Assembly (NCBI GenBank): GCA_964428015.1
Contig: CAYRWR010000020.1
Span: forward strand, 1-64,000
DNA length: 64,000 nucleotides
Direction: 5' to 3'
From: CAYRWR01 sp964428015
GTDB taxonomy: Bacteria > Spirochaetota > Brevinematia > Brevinematales > CAYRWR01
The notes under the pieces: generated by a model
Told to the model about the DNA's origin: nothing
Database searches by the model: none
What the model saw: the letters and a program-made list of their open reading frames with translations, nothing else
Shown: positions 1 to 7,925 of the stretch, piece by piece
Layout of the letters: each line of letters opens with the position of its first letter
How positions within the stretch are numbered: position 1 is the first letter of the stretch
Made by a program: the position numbers and the translations under genes

Positions 1-270
1 AATATAGGAAAAATAAATCGATGTATATTTTTCCGAAATTAAAATTGTACAAAAAAAGTTGAAACCCTTAATGACAGTATGTGTTCAGAAATATAAAAAA
101 AGGAATAAATAAATTTAAAGACGCAAACATCTTTTTATATTAGTTGCTTCTGTAAATTTTGGAACTATTTATGACATTTCAGAGCTTTTTCTGGTACTGA
201 TGTTTAGCATAGACTCGATGTCAATGATTTCAACATGGTTGTTATTTTTTATCAGTTTCCAACTTAATGA
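1..270. other. A+T-rich non-coding flank
   Basis: This stretch lies downstream of the minus-strand exporter operon. It is very A+T-rich, and I see no convincing open frame, tRNA or hairpin with a T-run in it. The transcript of the gene ending at 271 must therefore end by a weak or Rho-type signal, or beyond the window edge. Confidence 0.5.
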
Positions 271-831
271 TTATAATTCATAGCCATCTAAGACATTTAA
301 AGGATCTATATCATCAAGTATCTCATGGAATATTACAGTATTATTTTCCAGATTGATTTCTTTTATCTCCTTATAAACGCCGCTATACTGGTGCCCATTA
401 ATATTTGCGGTATATCCTAAGTAAATTGTTTCCAGATCTTTTTCAAAATCCCCATAATCGCGGGTTTGATCCCAATGCACTCCACTACCATCAACGTAAA
501 CTTGGTAATCATCAATTTGAGCATGTAGATAACTTCCAACAATGGTAATATCTTGTACCTGAGCTGCAGAACTGGCCCCATTATACTGATAATTTTTGTG
601 AATACTGGTAGTAGAGTTTTCAATAATAAAGTCATGTTCTGCCCATACCCAGTATCCCTCGGTACTTGATTCTGAGGAAGATCCGGACCAGGAAGAACCT
701 CCATAACCATATCCACTAAAGTAATAATAGTCAAACAGACACACCTGTCCGGTACTTTCCTGGACTGCAACCGCTTCGATTCCTTCTTTGACCAGAGAAA
801 AATCGTTCTGAGTTACTTGCAATTTTTTCAT
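271..831 (-). CDS. Tyr/Gly/Ser-rich acidic protein, candidate cargo of the adjacent exporter
   Basis: I do not recognise a family. The protein is 186 aa, acidic, with one Cys (C31). Its N-terminus is an uncharged-to-acidic leader-like stretch (MKKLQVTQNDFSLVKEG). A low-complexity Tyr/Gly/Ser patch follows at about residues 35-57, with a Gly-Gly pair at 44-45, and the rest looks beta-rich. There is no Sec signal peptide or lipobox. A GTG lies at 837, but ATG 831 is chosen because AGGAG sits 7 nt before it, whereas the GTG directly abuts that ribosome site. It is the last gene behind ABC exporter, HlyD, subtilase and TolC genes and has its own promoter. From position and composition I infer an exported substrate, possibly trimmed by the subtilase. 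A surface or accessory protein is the main alternative. Confidence 0.6.
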   Translation of the reverse strand: MKKLQVTQNDFSLVKEGIEAVAVQESTGQVCLFDYYYFSGYGYGGSSWSGSSSESSTEGYWVWAEHDFIIENSTTSIHKNYQYNGASSAAQVQDITIVGSYLHAQIDDYQVYVDGSGVHWDQTRDYGDFEKDLETIYLGYTANINGHQYSGVYKEIKEINLENNTVIFHEILDDIDPLNVLDGYEL

Positions 832-883
832 TTCCACACTCCTATTAATACAAGGTGCTTCTTGTTAATATTATTTTAATAAA

Positions 884-912
884 ATATTAGCACAAAGTAT
901 TTGTTTTTTCAA
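884..912 (-). promoter_or_regulatory. Promoter of the cargo gene
   Basis: TTGAAA (912-907) is separated by 17 nt from TAATAT (889-884), predicting transcription from about 877 and a 46-nt leader before the ATG at 831. It lies in the 179-nt gap after the OEP stop. The last gene of the operon can thus be expressed independently of, and more strongly than, the export machinery. Confidence 0.5.
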
Positions 913-1010
913 AAAATTGTTGTTTAAATTCTCATTACTAATCCTTTTAATCTTTTCTTCTTGTAACAAAAATATCTTAAGATCGAAGAATCAGTTATTG
1001 TTTTTGCTAA

Positions 1011-2312
1011 TTACTGATCTATCCGGGCAGCTTCCAGGTTTAATAAATGTTTATTGAAATTAATGATAGATTGATAATAGGCTACCCTTTTTTGTAATAA
1101 TTCGAGTTTAGAATCCAAAAAATCTTTATAACTCGAAAGTCCCTGTTCAAGTTGAATTTGTTGTCTTTTTACATGAAGCTCTTGGATATTTAACTGCTTT
1201 TCAGCCAAAACAACAAGATTACTGTTTACATTAATATATTTTAGATCCAAGTCATCATTTTTTTTGGTAGTAATTATATCATTTTGTAAATCTATCAGTT
1301 GTTTTTCATAATTCAATTCCATTTTTTTAAAGTTATAAAATTTTTTATTTTCATCCAATAACTGAAATGTTGTGTTTACCCCAGTTGTTTGGTTACTAAT
1401 ACCCGGGCTATAACTGGCATTTGCATTGAAAGACAGCCAGTCAGATAGAGGAAGAGAAAAAGAAAGGCCTGTATTTATCGAAGATTCATTACCCGAAGAA
1501 GTATAATAATTAAAATTATAATTGGCAAAGAGTGTCAATGAAGCCTGGGTATTTATTTTTTGTAGAATGCGGTCCAGTTTAATTTGTTCCCTACTTATCA
1601 TTTTATATTTGATATTAAATACATTGGTGCTCCACTGAGGAATGGGCAGAATTGAAATTTCCTCTTTCAAGTTTTCAATATTTAATTCGTAATATGGATT
1701 CATTTGGTTTAATAATTTATCTAATTCAATTTTGTTCATTTCATATTGATTTAAAACTGACAGCAAATATATATCTACACTTTTATATTCCAATGGATTA
1801 ATATTCCGCATTTCATTTTTAACATCTGCTAATTTTTTCTCATTTTCAGCTTTGGCAATCTCCTGTTGAATAATTTCCAGATTCTTTAGTTTTAATAATA
1901 TGTCATAATATAATGAGGTCATATTTCTGATAACATCTTTCTTTTTTTGTTTATACCGGTATTGTTGTTCCATAAGATTGAGTTCTATTTTTTTTAGTTC
2001 CAACTTTTTTTTATTAATACCTAGTAAATCATAATCCATTCGCACATTCACATTAAGTGATAAATTTTCGCTTGAAGGTTGACTACTGTCATATATACCT
2101 GTTGATAAACTAAGGTCAGGCCACAAAGATTGTTTTTGAAATATGATATCCTGTTTTAAAAAATTGACTTGATTTGATAATTCTTTCAAACCTGTGTCTT
2201 TTTCCAATGCACCGATGATAATATTGGAAAGTACAGTAGAATTAATGGTAAAGGACCAACATTTTTGCTCTACAATTAAAATTACAGAAATAAATAATAA
2301 TATTATTTTCAT
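1011..2312 (-). CDS. TolC-like outer-membrane efflux protein
   Basis: This 433-aa protein has an N-terminal hydrophobic signal (about residues 1-20). Long charged alpha-helical coiled-coil stretches (about 100-200 and 330-430) separate beta-like Ser/Thr/aromatic-rich segments (for example around residues 68-95 and 265-310). That is the alternating layout of the OEP/TolC family. It would form the outer-membrane exit duct of the tripartite exporter encoded just upstream. Its ATG overlaps the stop of the subtilase gene (TAATG), with AGGGA 6 nt before it, so translation is probably coupled. Overall family similarity is weak and the call rests on layout plus context. Codon use is A/T-rich like its neighbours. 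Confidence 0.75.
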   Translation of the reverse strand: MKIILLFISVILIVEQKCWSFTINSTVLSNIIIGALEKDTGLKELSNQVNFLKQDIIFQKQSLWPDLSLSTGIYDSSQPSSENLSLNVNVRMDYDLLGINKKKLELKKIELNLMEQQYRYKQKKKDVIRNMTSLYYDILLKLKNLEIIQQEIAKAENEKKLADVKNEMRNINPLEYKSVDIYLLSVLNQYEMNKIELDKLLNQMNPYYELNIENLKEEISILPIPQWSTNVFNIKYKMISREQIKLDRILQKINTQASLTLFANYNFNYYTSSGNESSINTGLSFSLPLSDWLSFNANASYSPGISNQTTGVNTTFQLLDENKKFYNFKKMELNYEKQLIDLQNDIITTKKNDDLDLKYINVNSNLVVLAEKQLNIQELHVKRQQIQLEQGLSSYKDFLDSKLELLQKRVAYYQSIINFNKHLLNLEAARIDQ

Positions 2313-3313
2313 TATAATCCCTGTTTGATATCTGTACGGGCAAGAATATTATGATAAATAGGGTCTACGAACAATACCTGAAAGTATCCTTTATGCTTCT
2401 CTCGTTTGAAAGTGAAATTGGGATAAGGATTAGTTTGAGATAAATACAATGTTGATATTTTAAATGGTCCCTTGATGGCTTTGATATCATTCATATTTTG
2501 TGCCTGATCTAATAATTCCAAGTTTAGAAAAGACATCTCCTTACATTCAATAAGAAAAATGTCATGAGGTGTCTGTAACAAACGAATACCTGGAACAATT
2601 TTAGCATCTACGTGACTCAACATTAATAAAGGTACAATTGGGATTAATAGTCGTCCAAACTGTTTTTTGATCCAAATAGCCATTGCCATTGGGGTAGCAA
2701 AACTTGTGGAGATATCTGTTTTGATGATATCACCATTTTTCTCATAATGGATTTCGTTAAAAGGTATAACCATATAATCATGTTTTTTAAAATGATGAAA
2801 CAGGTTTGGAATTTGCTCCGATAAATTTTTATCAACTACGGTAATTACTTCTGGAAACCAAGCAGGATAGGTTATTTCAAGACTTCCAGCGCAAAACATT
2901 CTGATTCCTTTAAACAAAGCTTTTTTACATAATTCCTGCAGAACCTGGACAAAGACCCCTGCTGTAGTACCCAGACTTAGATTTATACAGTCAACATTAT
3001 TATCTATAAGCCATTCCAGGGCATGTACCAAATCAGAATCAGAAGCATTGTTTTTTTCAGAAAATATTTTTGCTATAAAATATTCATGCGGATAATTTTT
3101 TATTTGTGTTTCAATGATCCGTATTACTTTAGAGCCATGATCCACTTTATCTTCCATAGAAACGATGTCTTTCTGTTCAAAAATTTCAAAACATTTGGAA
3201 ATTGACCCCTGATTTTTGTTTTCTCCAGAAATATAATAAATACCTCTGATATGATTGTTGGGATTGTTTAAATATTCTAAGTCTATTCCACTATCAATGA
3301 TTCCTATTCTCAT
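2312..3313 (-). CDS. Intracellular subtilase-like (S8) peptidase of the export operon
   Basis: This 333-aa protein has the S8 triad in order: Asp7 (IIDSGID), His59 (DHGSKV) and Ser204 (TSFATP), with the substrate-strand motif NLSLGT at 111-116. There is no signal peptide or prodomain, since the catalytic Asp motif starts at residue 4, so it should act in the cytoplasm. About 110 residues after the catalytic Ser form an unassigned C-terminal domain. The position equivalent to the subtilisin oxyanion Asn (AAGNE) reads CAGSLE, so Asn is replaced by Ser144, which may lower or alter activity. It lies between the HlyD gene (9-nt gap) and the OEP gene (1-nt overlap). I infer that it processes the exported cargo, because the ABC protein lacks the C39 peptidase domain that usually does this. 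Confidence 0.85.
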   Translation of the reverse strand: MRIGIIDSGIDLEYLNNPNNHIRGIYYISGENKNQGSISKCFEIFEQKDIVSMEDKVDHGSKVIRIIETQIKNYPHEYFIAKIFSEKNNASDSDLVHALEWLIDNNVDCINLSLGTTAGVFVQVLQELCKKALFKGIRMFCAGSLEITYPAWFPEVITVVDKNLSEQIPNLFHHFKKHDYMVIPFNEIHYEKNGDIIKTDISTSFATPMAMAIWIKKQFGRLLIPIVPLLMLSHVDAKIVPGIRLLQTPHDIFLIECKEMSFLNLELLDQAQNMNDIKAIKGPFKISTLYLSQTNPYPNFTFKREKHKGYFQVLFVDPIYHNILARTDIKQGL

Positions 3314-3322
3314 TTTTTTCCC

Positions 3323-4375
3323 TTATTTAAAGAACATCTGCATAAACCAATTTTTATGACTTAACTGCACTTTCACGGTACAGCCACTGCCATAAATCCG
3401 GTTCTTAATGTCCTTAATAACTTCTTCATCTTTAGGGTCAATAATCAGTTTTGCAAGTCCTAAAAATTTTCCATCTACAGCTGAATAGTTTATCTTTTCC
3501 AGTTTTGCCTTGAAACTTCCAAAGTAATTAACCGGTAGGGATTTGATGGTAATAGCATATTCTGTATCGTCATCAATTTTGCTGATGTCACTTTCCGGAA
3601 TTTCAAAGCGTGCATATAAATCACTGTCATGAACTATAGTATATAAAACTTCCGTGTTTTGCACAGCTTTTCCCTCCAACTGGTAATCAACTGATGCAGA
3701 AAACAATATGTCAGGTGAATTAACATTATTACGCGTATTTATATTACGTAAAACCACAATCCCATTGGTGGTAGCATATATAGTGCTTTTTTTCACAAAA
3801 TTTTGGTCTTCCATTTTTTTAGCTTCTAGATTTTCTATCTCGATTTCGAGTCCTGTAATCATGGATTCTAAATCATTAATACTTAATTGATTATCAATGT
3901 TAAAATGTTCCATATCCTCTTTTTTTAACTGAAGTTCAGTCCAGGAAATCAATTCTTCATCAAACAATTTTTCTTTTTGTTCCAAATCCCGTTTTTTTTG
4001 AACACCTGTCAACCTGGTTTTTTCATTTATAAGGGCTAATTTTTCTTTTGCAATACTCAGCTGTTTTCTTTTTTTCTGGAGAGAAATGTCCAATCTCTGC
4101 AAATCAAGAGCTATAGATTCATCATCAAGTTCCAACATCAGCTGTCCATTGGTAACCTGTTGTCCGTCGACAACATAATTGTGTTTTATTTTACTATTGA
4201 CCTCTGCTCTTACTTCGATAAATTTTTTTGGGATAATCAAACCTGAATAAGTCGCAAATCTAAATAATGACAGAACATAAAGTGCCCCGATAGAAGAAAT
4301 GATAAACAATGTCAAAGGAATAAATATTAATGATTTTGATACTAGTGGATTAAACCTTCGTTTTTTTACAGCCAT
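3323..4375 (-). CDS. HlyD-family membrane fusion protein
   Basis: The 350-aa periplasmic adaptor has a short cytoplasmic N-terminus, one membrane helix (about residues 15-36), and a biotinyl-lipoyl-like strand that starts in the segment VRAEVNSKIK. A long coiled coil (about 80-190) is followed by the second half of the lipoyl domain (YATTNGIVVLRN) and a beta-barrel region. This is the type I secretion HlyD/bacteriocin-exporter layout, so it should bridge the ABC transporter and the TolC-like channel. The ATG is only 2 nt after the ABC gene stop. Confidence 0.88.
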   Translation of the reverse strand: MAVKKRRFNPLVSKSLIFIPLTLFIISSIGALYVLSLFRFATYSGLIIPKKFIEVRAEVNSKIKHNYVVDGQQVTNGQLMLELDDESIALDLQRLDISLQKKRKQLSIAKEKLALINEKTRLTGVQKKRDLEQKEKLFDEELISWTELQLKKEDMEHFNIDNQLSINDLESMITGLEIEIENLEAKKMEDQNFVKKSTIYATTNGIVVLRNINTRNNVNSPDILFSASVDYQLEGKAVQNTEVLYTIVHDSDLYARFEIPESDISKIDDDTEYAITIKSLPVNYFGSFKAKLEKINYSAVDGKFLGLAKLIIDPKDEEVIKDIKNRIYGSGCTVKVQLSHKNWFMQMFFK

Positions 4376-4377
4376 GT

Positions 4378-6114
4378 TTATATCCTGGTCAATTTTTCAA
4401 ACATGGATTTATAATAGGTTGGTTTTTCAAGCAACTCAGCATGTTTCCCTTGTTCCTTGATACGACCTTCATCAACTACAAAGATGTTATCAACATCTTT
4501 AATCGTTGATAACCTGTGTGCAATGATTATAGAAGTTCGTCCTTTTAGGAGTACTTTTAGTGATTGCTGAATCAAAGCTTCATTTTCTAAGTCTAACGCA
4601 CTGGTAGGTTCATCCAGAATTAGGATTCGTGGATTGTTTAAAAAAGCTCGGGCTATAGCAATTCTTTGTCTTTCACCACCACTTAATTTGACACCTCTTT
4701 CACCTACCTCAGTTGAATATCCTTTTGGGAGTCGTACTATGAATTCATGTGCGTTTGCCTGTTTTGAAGCTTCAAGAATCTGTTCGTTCGTTACATTTCT
4801 AAGCCCTAATTTCAGATTCTCTATAATTGTTCCACTAAATAGGAATGTGTCTTGCTGAACAATGGAAATTGATTGCCTTAAGCTGTTGACATCAACCTGA
4901 TGTGTACTTATTCCGTCAACAGTCACGCTACCTTTCCATGGAAGGTAAAATCCCATGACTAGATTGATCATTGTAGATTTTCCGCTTCCACTTCTACCTA
5001 CAAAAGCTGCGGAAGTACCTTCTGGGATTTCCAGTTTACAACCCTGGATAATCGGTTTTTGAGGATCATACCCGAAGACTACATCGTCAAATACAATATT
5101 TCCTTTTACTTGATCAGGTTTCAGGACTTTACCTTGCCTGTACTTTTCTTCTGGAATATCCTTTATATTTTGATATCTAAGAAAAGCATTAGAAGCACCT
5201 TGCAAATAATAATAAACAAAATAAATGCTTTTCAAAGGTTGAAGGAAATAACCGCTAACAGTTTGAAATGCAATGAAACTACCAATAGTAAGTTTTCCAT
5301 TTAGAATCAAGTAAATACCTAGAAAAAAGGTTATTTTGTTAAATATCACATATAAAAATTGTTTAATCCTTTCCGTTACCTGAGTAAACATGGCGCGTTC
5401 AATGCCTTTCTCCCTGGAATGAATGATATCACGTTTAACTTTCCGAAGAGATTGCTCCTCTTGGGCGAAAGCCTTAATTAATCTTACCCCTGAAAATGTT
5501 TCAAATAGTTGTGTTTTAACTTTTGCATCCCATTCAAAAGTCGCCTGTTCATATTCCCTGTATTTTTTTCCGAAAATTCTTGTCCACAAAAGGTCAATGG
5601 GTGAAGTTAGAATCACAACCAAACTAAGCCAGGGTGATAGATAAAACATATAAATACCGTAGACCAATACTTTAATGATATTTGAAATAAGGTCAACTAC
5701 TACAATATTAAGATAACCTTGGATTACTGATGAATCATCTAATCTTCTGACAACTTCACCAACCGGCATGTTATTAAAGAAGCTTAGCGGGAGTTTTAGT
5801 ATGTGATGAAGGAATTTCATCTTGATATCAAAATCAACCCTTTCTTTAACTACCGCAAGCACATAACCCTGGACAAATTCTAGAGAAGATTGGATGACTT
5901 CTAGGATCAATACCAGAACCAGCATATACAATAAAACTTTTAAATTACCCATAATGAGGATGTCATCAAAGATAATTTTCTGTACAGTAGGAAATATGAG
6001 TCCAAGGATACTAAGAGATAGCATTAAGATTATTATCCAAAAAACATTGCGTAAAAAGGGTTGATAATGATGGATATAATCCAAAACACGATAATTTTTT
6101 TTCTGGGGAGGCAT
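4378..6114 (-). CDS. ABC exporter, fused membrane and ATPase domains
   Basis: At 578 aa this is a standard half-transporter. The ABC-transmembrane domain covers about residues 20-310 and the nucleotide-binding domain about 340-578. Visible motifs are Walker A GRSGSGKST (near 375), signature LSGGERQRIAIARA (near 477), Walker B ILILDEPTSALD (near 500) and the H-loop AHRLST (near 533). The N-terminus begins directly with the transmembrane domain, so the C39 peptidase or C39-like domain of many peptide exporters is absent. A homodimer would power export of the operon's cargo through HlyD and the OEP. It is the first gene of the operon; AGGA lies 7 nt before the ATG. Confidence 0.93.
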   Translation of the reverse strand: MPPQKKNYRVLDYIHHYQPFLRNVFWIIILMLSLSILGLIFPTVQKIIFDDILIMGNLKVLLYMLVLVLILEVIQSSLEFVQGYVLAVVKERVDFDIKMKFLHHILKLPLSFFNNMPVGEVVRRLDDSSVIQGYLNIVVVDLISNIIKVLVYGIYMFYLSPWLSLVVILTSPIDLLWTRIFGKKYREYEQATFEWDAKVKTQLFETFSGVRLIKAFAQEEQSLRKVKRDIIHSREKGIERAMFTQVTERIKQFLYVIFNKITFFLGIYLILNGKLTIGSFIAFQTVSGYFLQPLKSIYFVYYYLQGASNAFLRYQNIKDIPEEKYRQGKVLKPDQVKGNIVFDDVVFGYDPQKPIIQGCKLEIPEGTSAAFVGRSGSGKSTMINLVMGFYLPWKGSVTVDGISTHQVDVNSLRQSISIVQQDTFLFSGTIIENLKLGLRNVTNEQILEASKQANAHEFIVRLPKGYSTEVGERGVKLSGGERQRIAIARAFLNNPRILILDEPTSALDLENEALIQQSLKVLLKGRTSIIIAHRLSTIKDVDNIFVVDEGRIKEQGKHAELLEKPTYYKSMFEKLTRI

Positions 6115-6152
6115 TTATTATTCCTGTATAAACGTTAAATAACTACATAATT

Positions 6153-6181
6153 AGAATAACATTAATGTTATTGTTTGTAAA
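6153..6181 (-). promoter_or_regulatory. Promoter of the exporter operon with a palindromic operator
   Basis: TTTACA (6181-6176), a 17-nt spacer and TATTCT (6158-6153) form a sigma-70-like promoter 39 nt before the ABC start. The spacer is almost filled by a perfect 18-bp palindrome, AATAACATTAATGTTATT (6155-6172). A dimeric repressor bound there would block RNA polymerase. No regulator gene is adjacent. Confidence 0.6.
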
Positions 6182-6208
6182 GTATAGATTTTTTATTTCT
6201 TGTTATTA

Positions 6209-6238
6209 TTGACGGTGTAGCCTGATTAATAGTATAAT
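6209..6238 (+). promoter_or_regulatory. Promoter of the methyltransferase gene
   Basis: TTGACG (6209-6214) and TATAAT (6233-6238) are 18 nt apart. Transcription should begin near 6245, so an in-frame ATG at 6237 lies inside the -10 box and cannot be used. This fixes the start of the following gene at 6261, with a leader of only about 16 nt. Confidence 0.75.
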
Positions 6239-6260
6239 GTTAGAAAAAAGAGTTAATAGT

Positions 6261-6755
6261 ATGAAGAAAGTATGTCTGAATTTGGGAAGTGGGAACGATT
6301 ACATTACAAGCAATGATGATTTTGAATGGACAAATGTGGACATAAGTCAAAATGTCAAAGCTGATGTTTATGCTGATTTATTCGAAATACCTTATCCTTT
6401 CAAAAATGACACATTTGATTACATAAAAGCTTTTGATTTCCTGGAACATATTCCCCACACATTATTTGATGAAAACGGTAAACGGTTTAAGAAAGACGGG
6501 TTTCTGGTCGTGATGAGCGAATTACACCGAATCCTAAAACCGGGTGGAGTATTAGAAGCGAGATTTCCTACCCCGGGACATGTATACGGAACAATTGATC
6601 CTACACACACTCGATCGATACACAGAGAAACTTTTGAATGGTATCTGGTGAAAGATGGCCCCTATGCTTTTTATTCCGAACAACACTGGATTCTTGAAGG
6701 GTATAAATCTGATTACGCAGGAAATTCAATGGCTCGGGTCAGAAAACCGGAATAA
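6261..6755 (+). CDS. Class I SAM-dependent methyltransferase (small)
   Basis: The 164-aa protein has the Rossmann methyltransferase signature: motif I LNLGSG (residues 5-10), the acidic residue after strand 2 (NVDIS), FDYIKAFDFLEHI around motif IV, and the post-motif LKPGG. It lacks a clear substrate domain, so the substrate is unknown; such short forms often act on sugars, lipids or small metabolites. It is divergent from the export operon, from which the 18-bp palindrome separates it. It is not obviously part of that system, but shared regulation is possible. The start is set by the promoter described above. Confidence 0.82.
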   Translation: MKKVCLNLGSGNDYITSNDDFEWTNVDISQNVKADVYADLFEIPYPFKNDTFDYIKAFDFLEHIPHTLFDENGKRFKKDGFLVVMSELHRILKPGGVLEARFPTPGHVYGTIDPTHTRSIHRETFEWYLVKDGPYAFYSEQHWILEGYKSDYAGNSMARVRKPE

Positions 6756-6929
6756 TATATAATAGCTCTATGATTTGAAATTGAATTGACTGCTTAATAG
6801 ATTATCTGTCTTTTTAATCTCCTTTTTTTTACAAATAATTTAGAAAAACTTTAACTCTTGAAATAGTTTATTTATTGTATCTAGCCCTCCAACCGGATTT
6901 CAGGTAAAGAAAAGTAATATAATTTCAAA

Positions 6930-6960
6930 AGCCGGGTCTATAACTAGCCCCGGTTTTTTA
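6930..6960 (+). terminator. Rho-independent terminator
   Basis: The stem CCGGG (6932-6936)/CCCGG (6948-6952) is followed by seven Ts. It lies about 175 nt after the methyltransferase stop. Confidence 0.6.
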
Positions 6961-6984
6961 TTCTGAGTAGGGGAATATTCCCGC

Positions 6985-7190
6985 ATTTTCAGAAAGGGGT
7001 GCCCCTCCCGGGGTAACTGCTTTACCCAGAGGGGCTGGGGGGTATGGTTATTCCTTCTCACCCGGACGGGTTCCTTATAGCCTATATCATTTTATCTCCC
7101 CTGGGGCGATGTGCCGACCCATGGGCGGTGCCGTCTTTTTAACGCTCCGCGGTGATTCTCCGGGGCAGCCAGTACAAAGACCCCAGAATA
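6985..7190. repeat. GC-rich dispersed repeat-like block (copy 1)
   Basis: This non-coding GC-rich patch sits in an A+T-rich gap. Two of its segments, CTCACCCGGACGG (7057-7069) and CGACCCATGGGCGGTGCCGTC-like (7115-7135), recur in inverse orientation and inverse order at 14020-14032 and 13955-13976. I infer a degenerate interspersed repeat; no open frame is present. Confidence 0.45.
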
Positions 7191-7306
7191 TATTTTATAG
7201 ACAAAAAGCGAATGTTGATTTAAATTATACCCAGCCGGAATATCCAGGCGGTATTGCGGAATTGATCTGAATTATAAAGTTTCTAGTCTCCTTTTAAGGA
7301 GGGGTT

Positions 7307-7543
7307 GTGAAAAAATTTTTGGCTCCCTTAATTATCAGCGGACTGTTTATTGTGTTCAGCCTGGGCTATGTGGTATTGTATTTTGTTATATTCACTCATT
7401 TGACTAATAAAAATCTGGCTACCATTCTGATGATTATCACCGCCCTGATATTTGGGGCTATTATAACTGCCATGATCAGAGTCACTCTGGTGAGGATAAA
7501 AGAACTGAAGGAGGAAGATGAAGATGATTATCGTAAATACTGA
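7307..7543 (+). CDS. Small two-helix membrane protein
   Basis: I do not recognise this 78-aa protein. It has two transmembrane segments (about residues 5-30 and 38-60) and an acidic, charged C-terminal tail (KELKEEDEDDYRKY). The start is GTG, supported by AAGGAGG 4 nt upstream. It overlaps the following YbjQ-like gene by 26 nt, so the two are almost certainly one transcription unit and may act together. Confidence 0.65.
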   Translation: MKKFLAPLIISGLFIVFSLGYVVLYFVIFTHLTNKNLATILMIITALIFGAIITAMIRVTLVRIKELKEEDEDDYRKY

Positions 7544-7835
7544 CTTTATCAGCGGAAAGGAATTGGAGACTCTCTCTATAGTAAAAGGTTCCATGATCCA
7601 GTCTAAAAATATAGGTACGGATATCATGTCGGGTCTTAAGACATTAGTGGGCGGAGAGCTCAAAGGCTATTCCGAAATGCTCAACGAAGCCCGGGCTATC
7701 GCTACCAAACGAATGGTGGAAGAAGCCGAAAGCCTCAAAGCCGACGCGGTGATCAATGTCCGCTATGCCTCCAGTTCAGTGATGCAGGGTGCCGCCGAGA
7801 TCATGGTCTACGGTACAGCGGTAAAGTTCAAATAG
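7518..7835 (+). CDS. YbjQ/UPF0145-family protein
   Basis: The 105-aa protein matches the compact YbjQ (UPF0145) family. It has an N-terminal strand (IIVNTDFISGKE), a central stretch with GLKTLVGGELKGYSEML, and a C-terminal ALT-type pattern (EAESLKADAVINVRY...MVYGTAVK). Family members form pentameric beta-rich shells of uncertain function, sometimes annotated as heavy-metal-binding. Two ATGs are possible, at 7518 and 7524. The second has the better 9-nt spacing from GGAGG at 7510-7514. It overlaps the preceding membrane-protein gene. Confidence 0.85.
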   Translation: MKMIIVNTDFISGKELETLSIVKGSMIQSKNIGTDIMSGLKTLVGGELKGYSEMLNEARAIATKRMVEEAESLKADAVINVRYASSSVMQGAAEIMVYGTAVKFK

Positions 7836-7925
7836 ACTCTCTGTAAATCGGGCAGAAATTTTCCAATTATTTTTTAGATAAATAGAATAATTGGTTCATT
7901 TTCGCAATAGTTGTAAATATCAGGG

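Noticed and set aside
4378..6114. C39 peptidase or SUR-type domain at the ABC N-terminus
   Set aside because: Only about 20 residues precede the first membrane helix.
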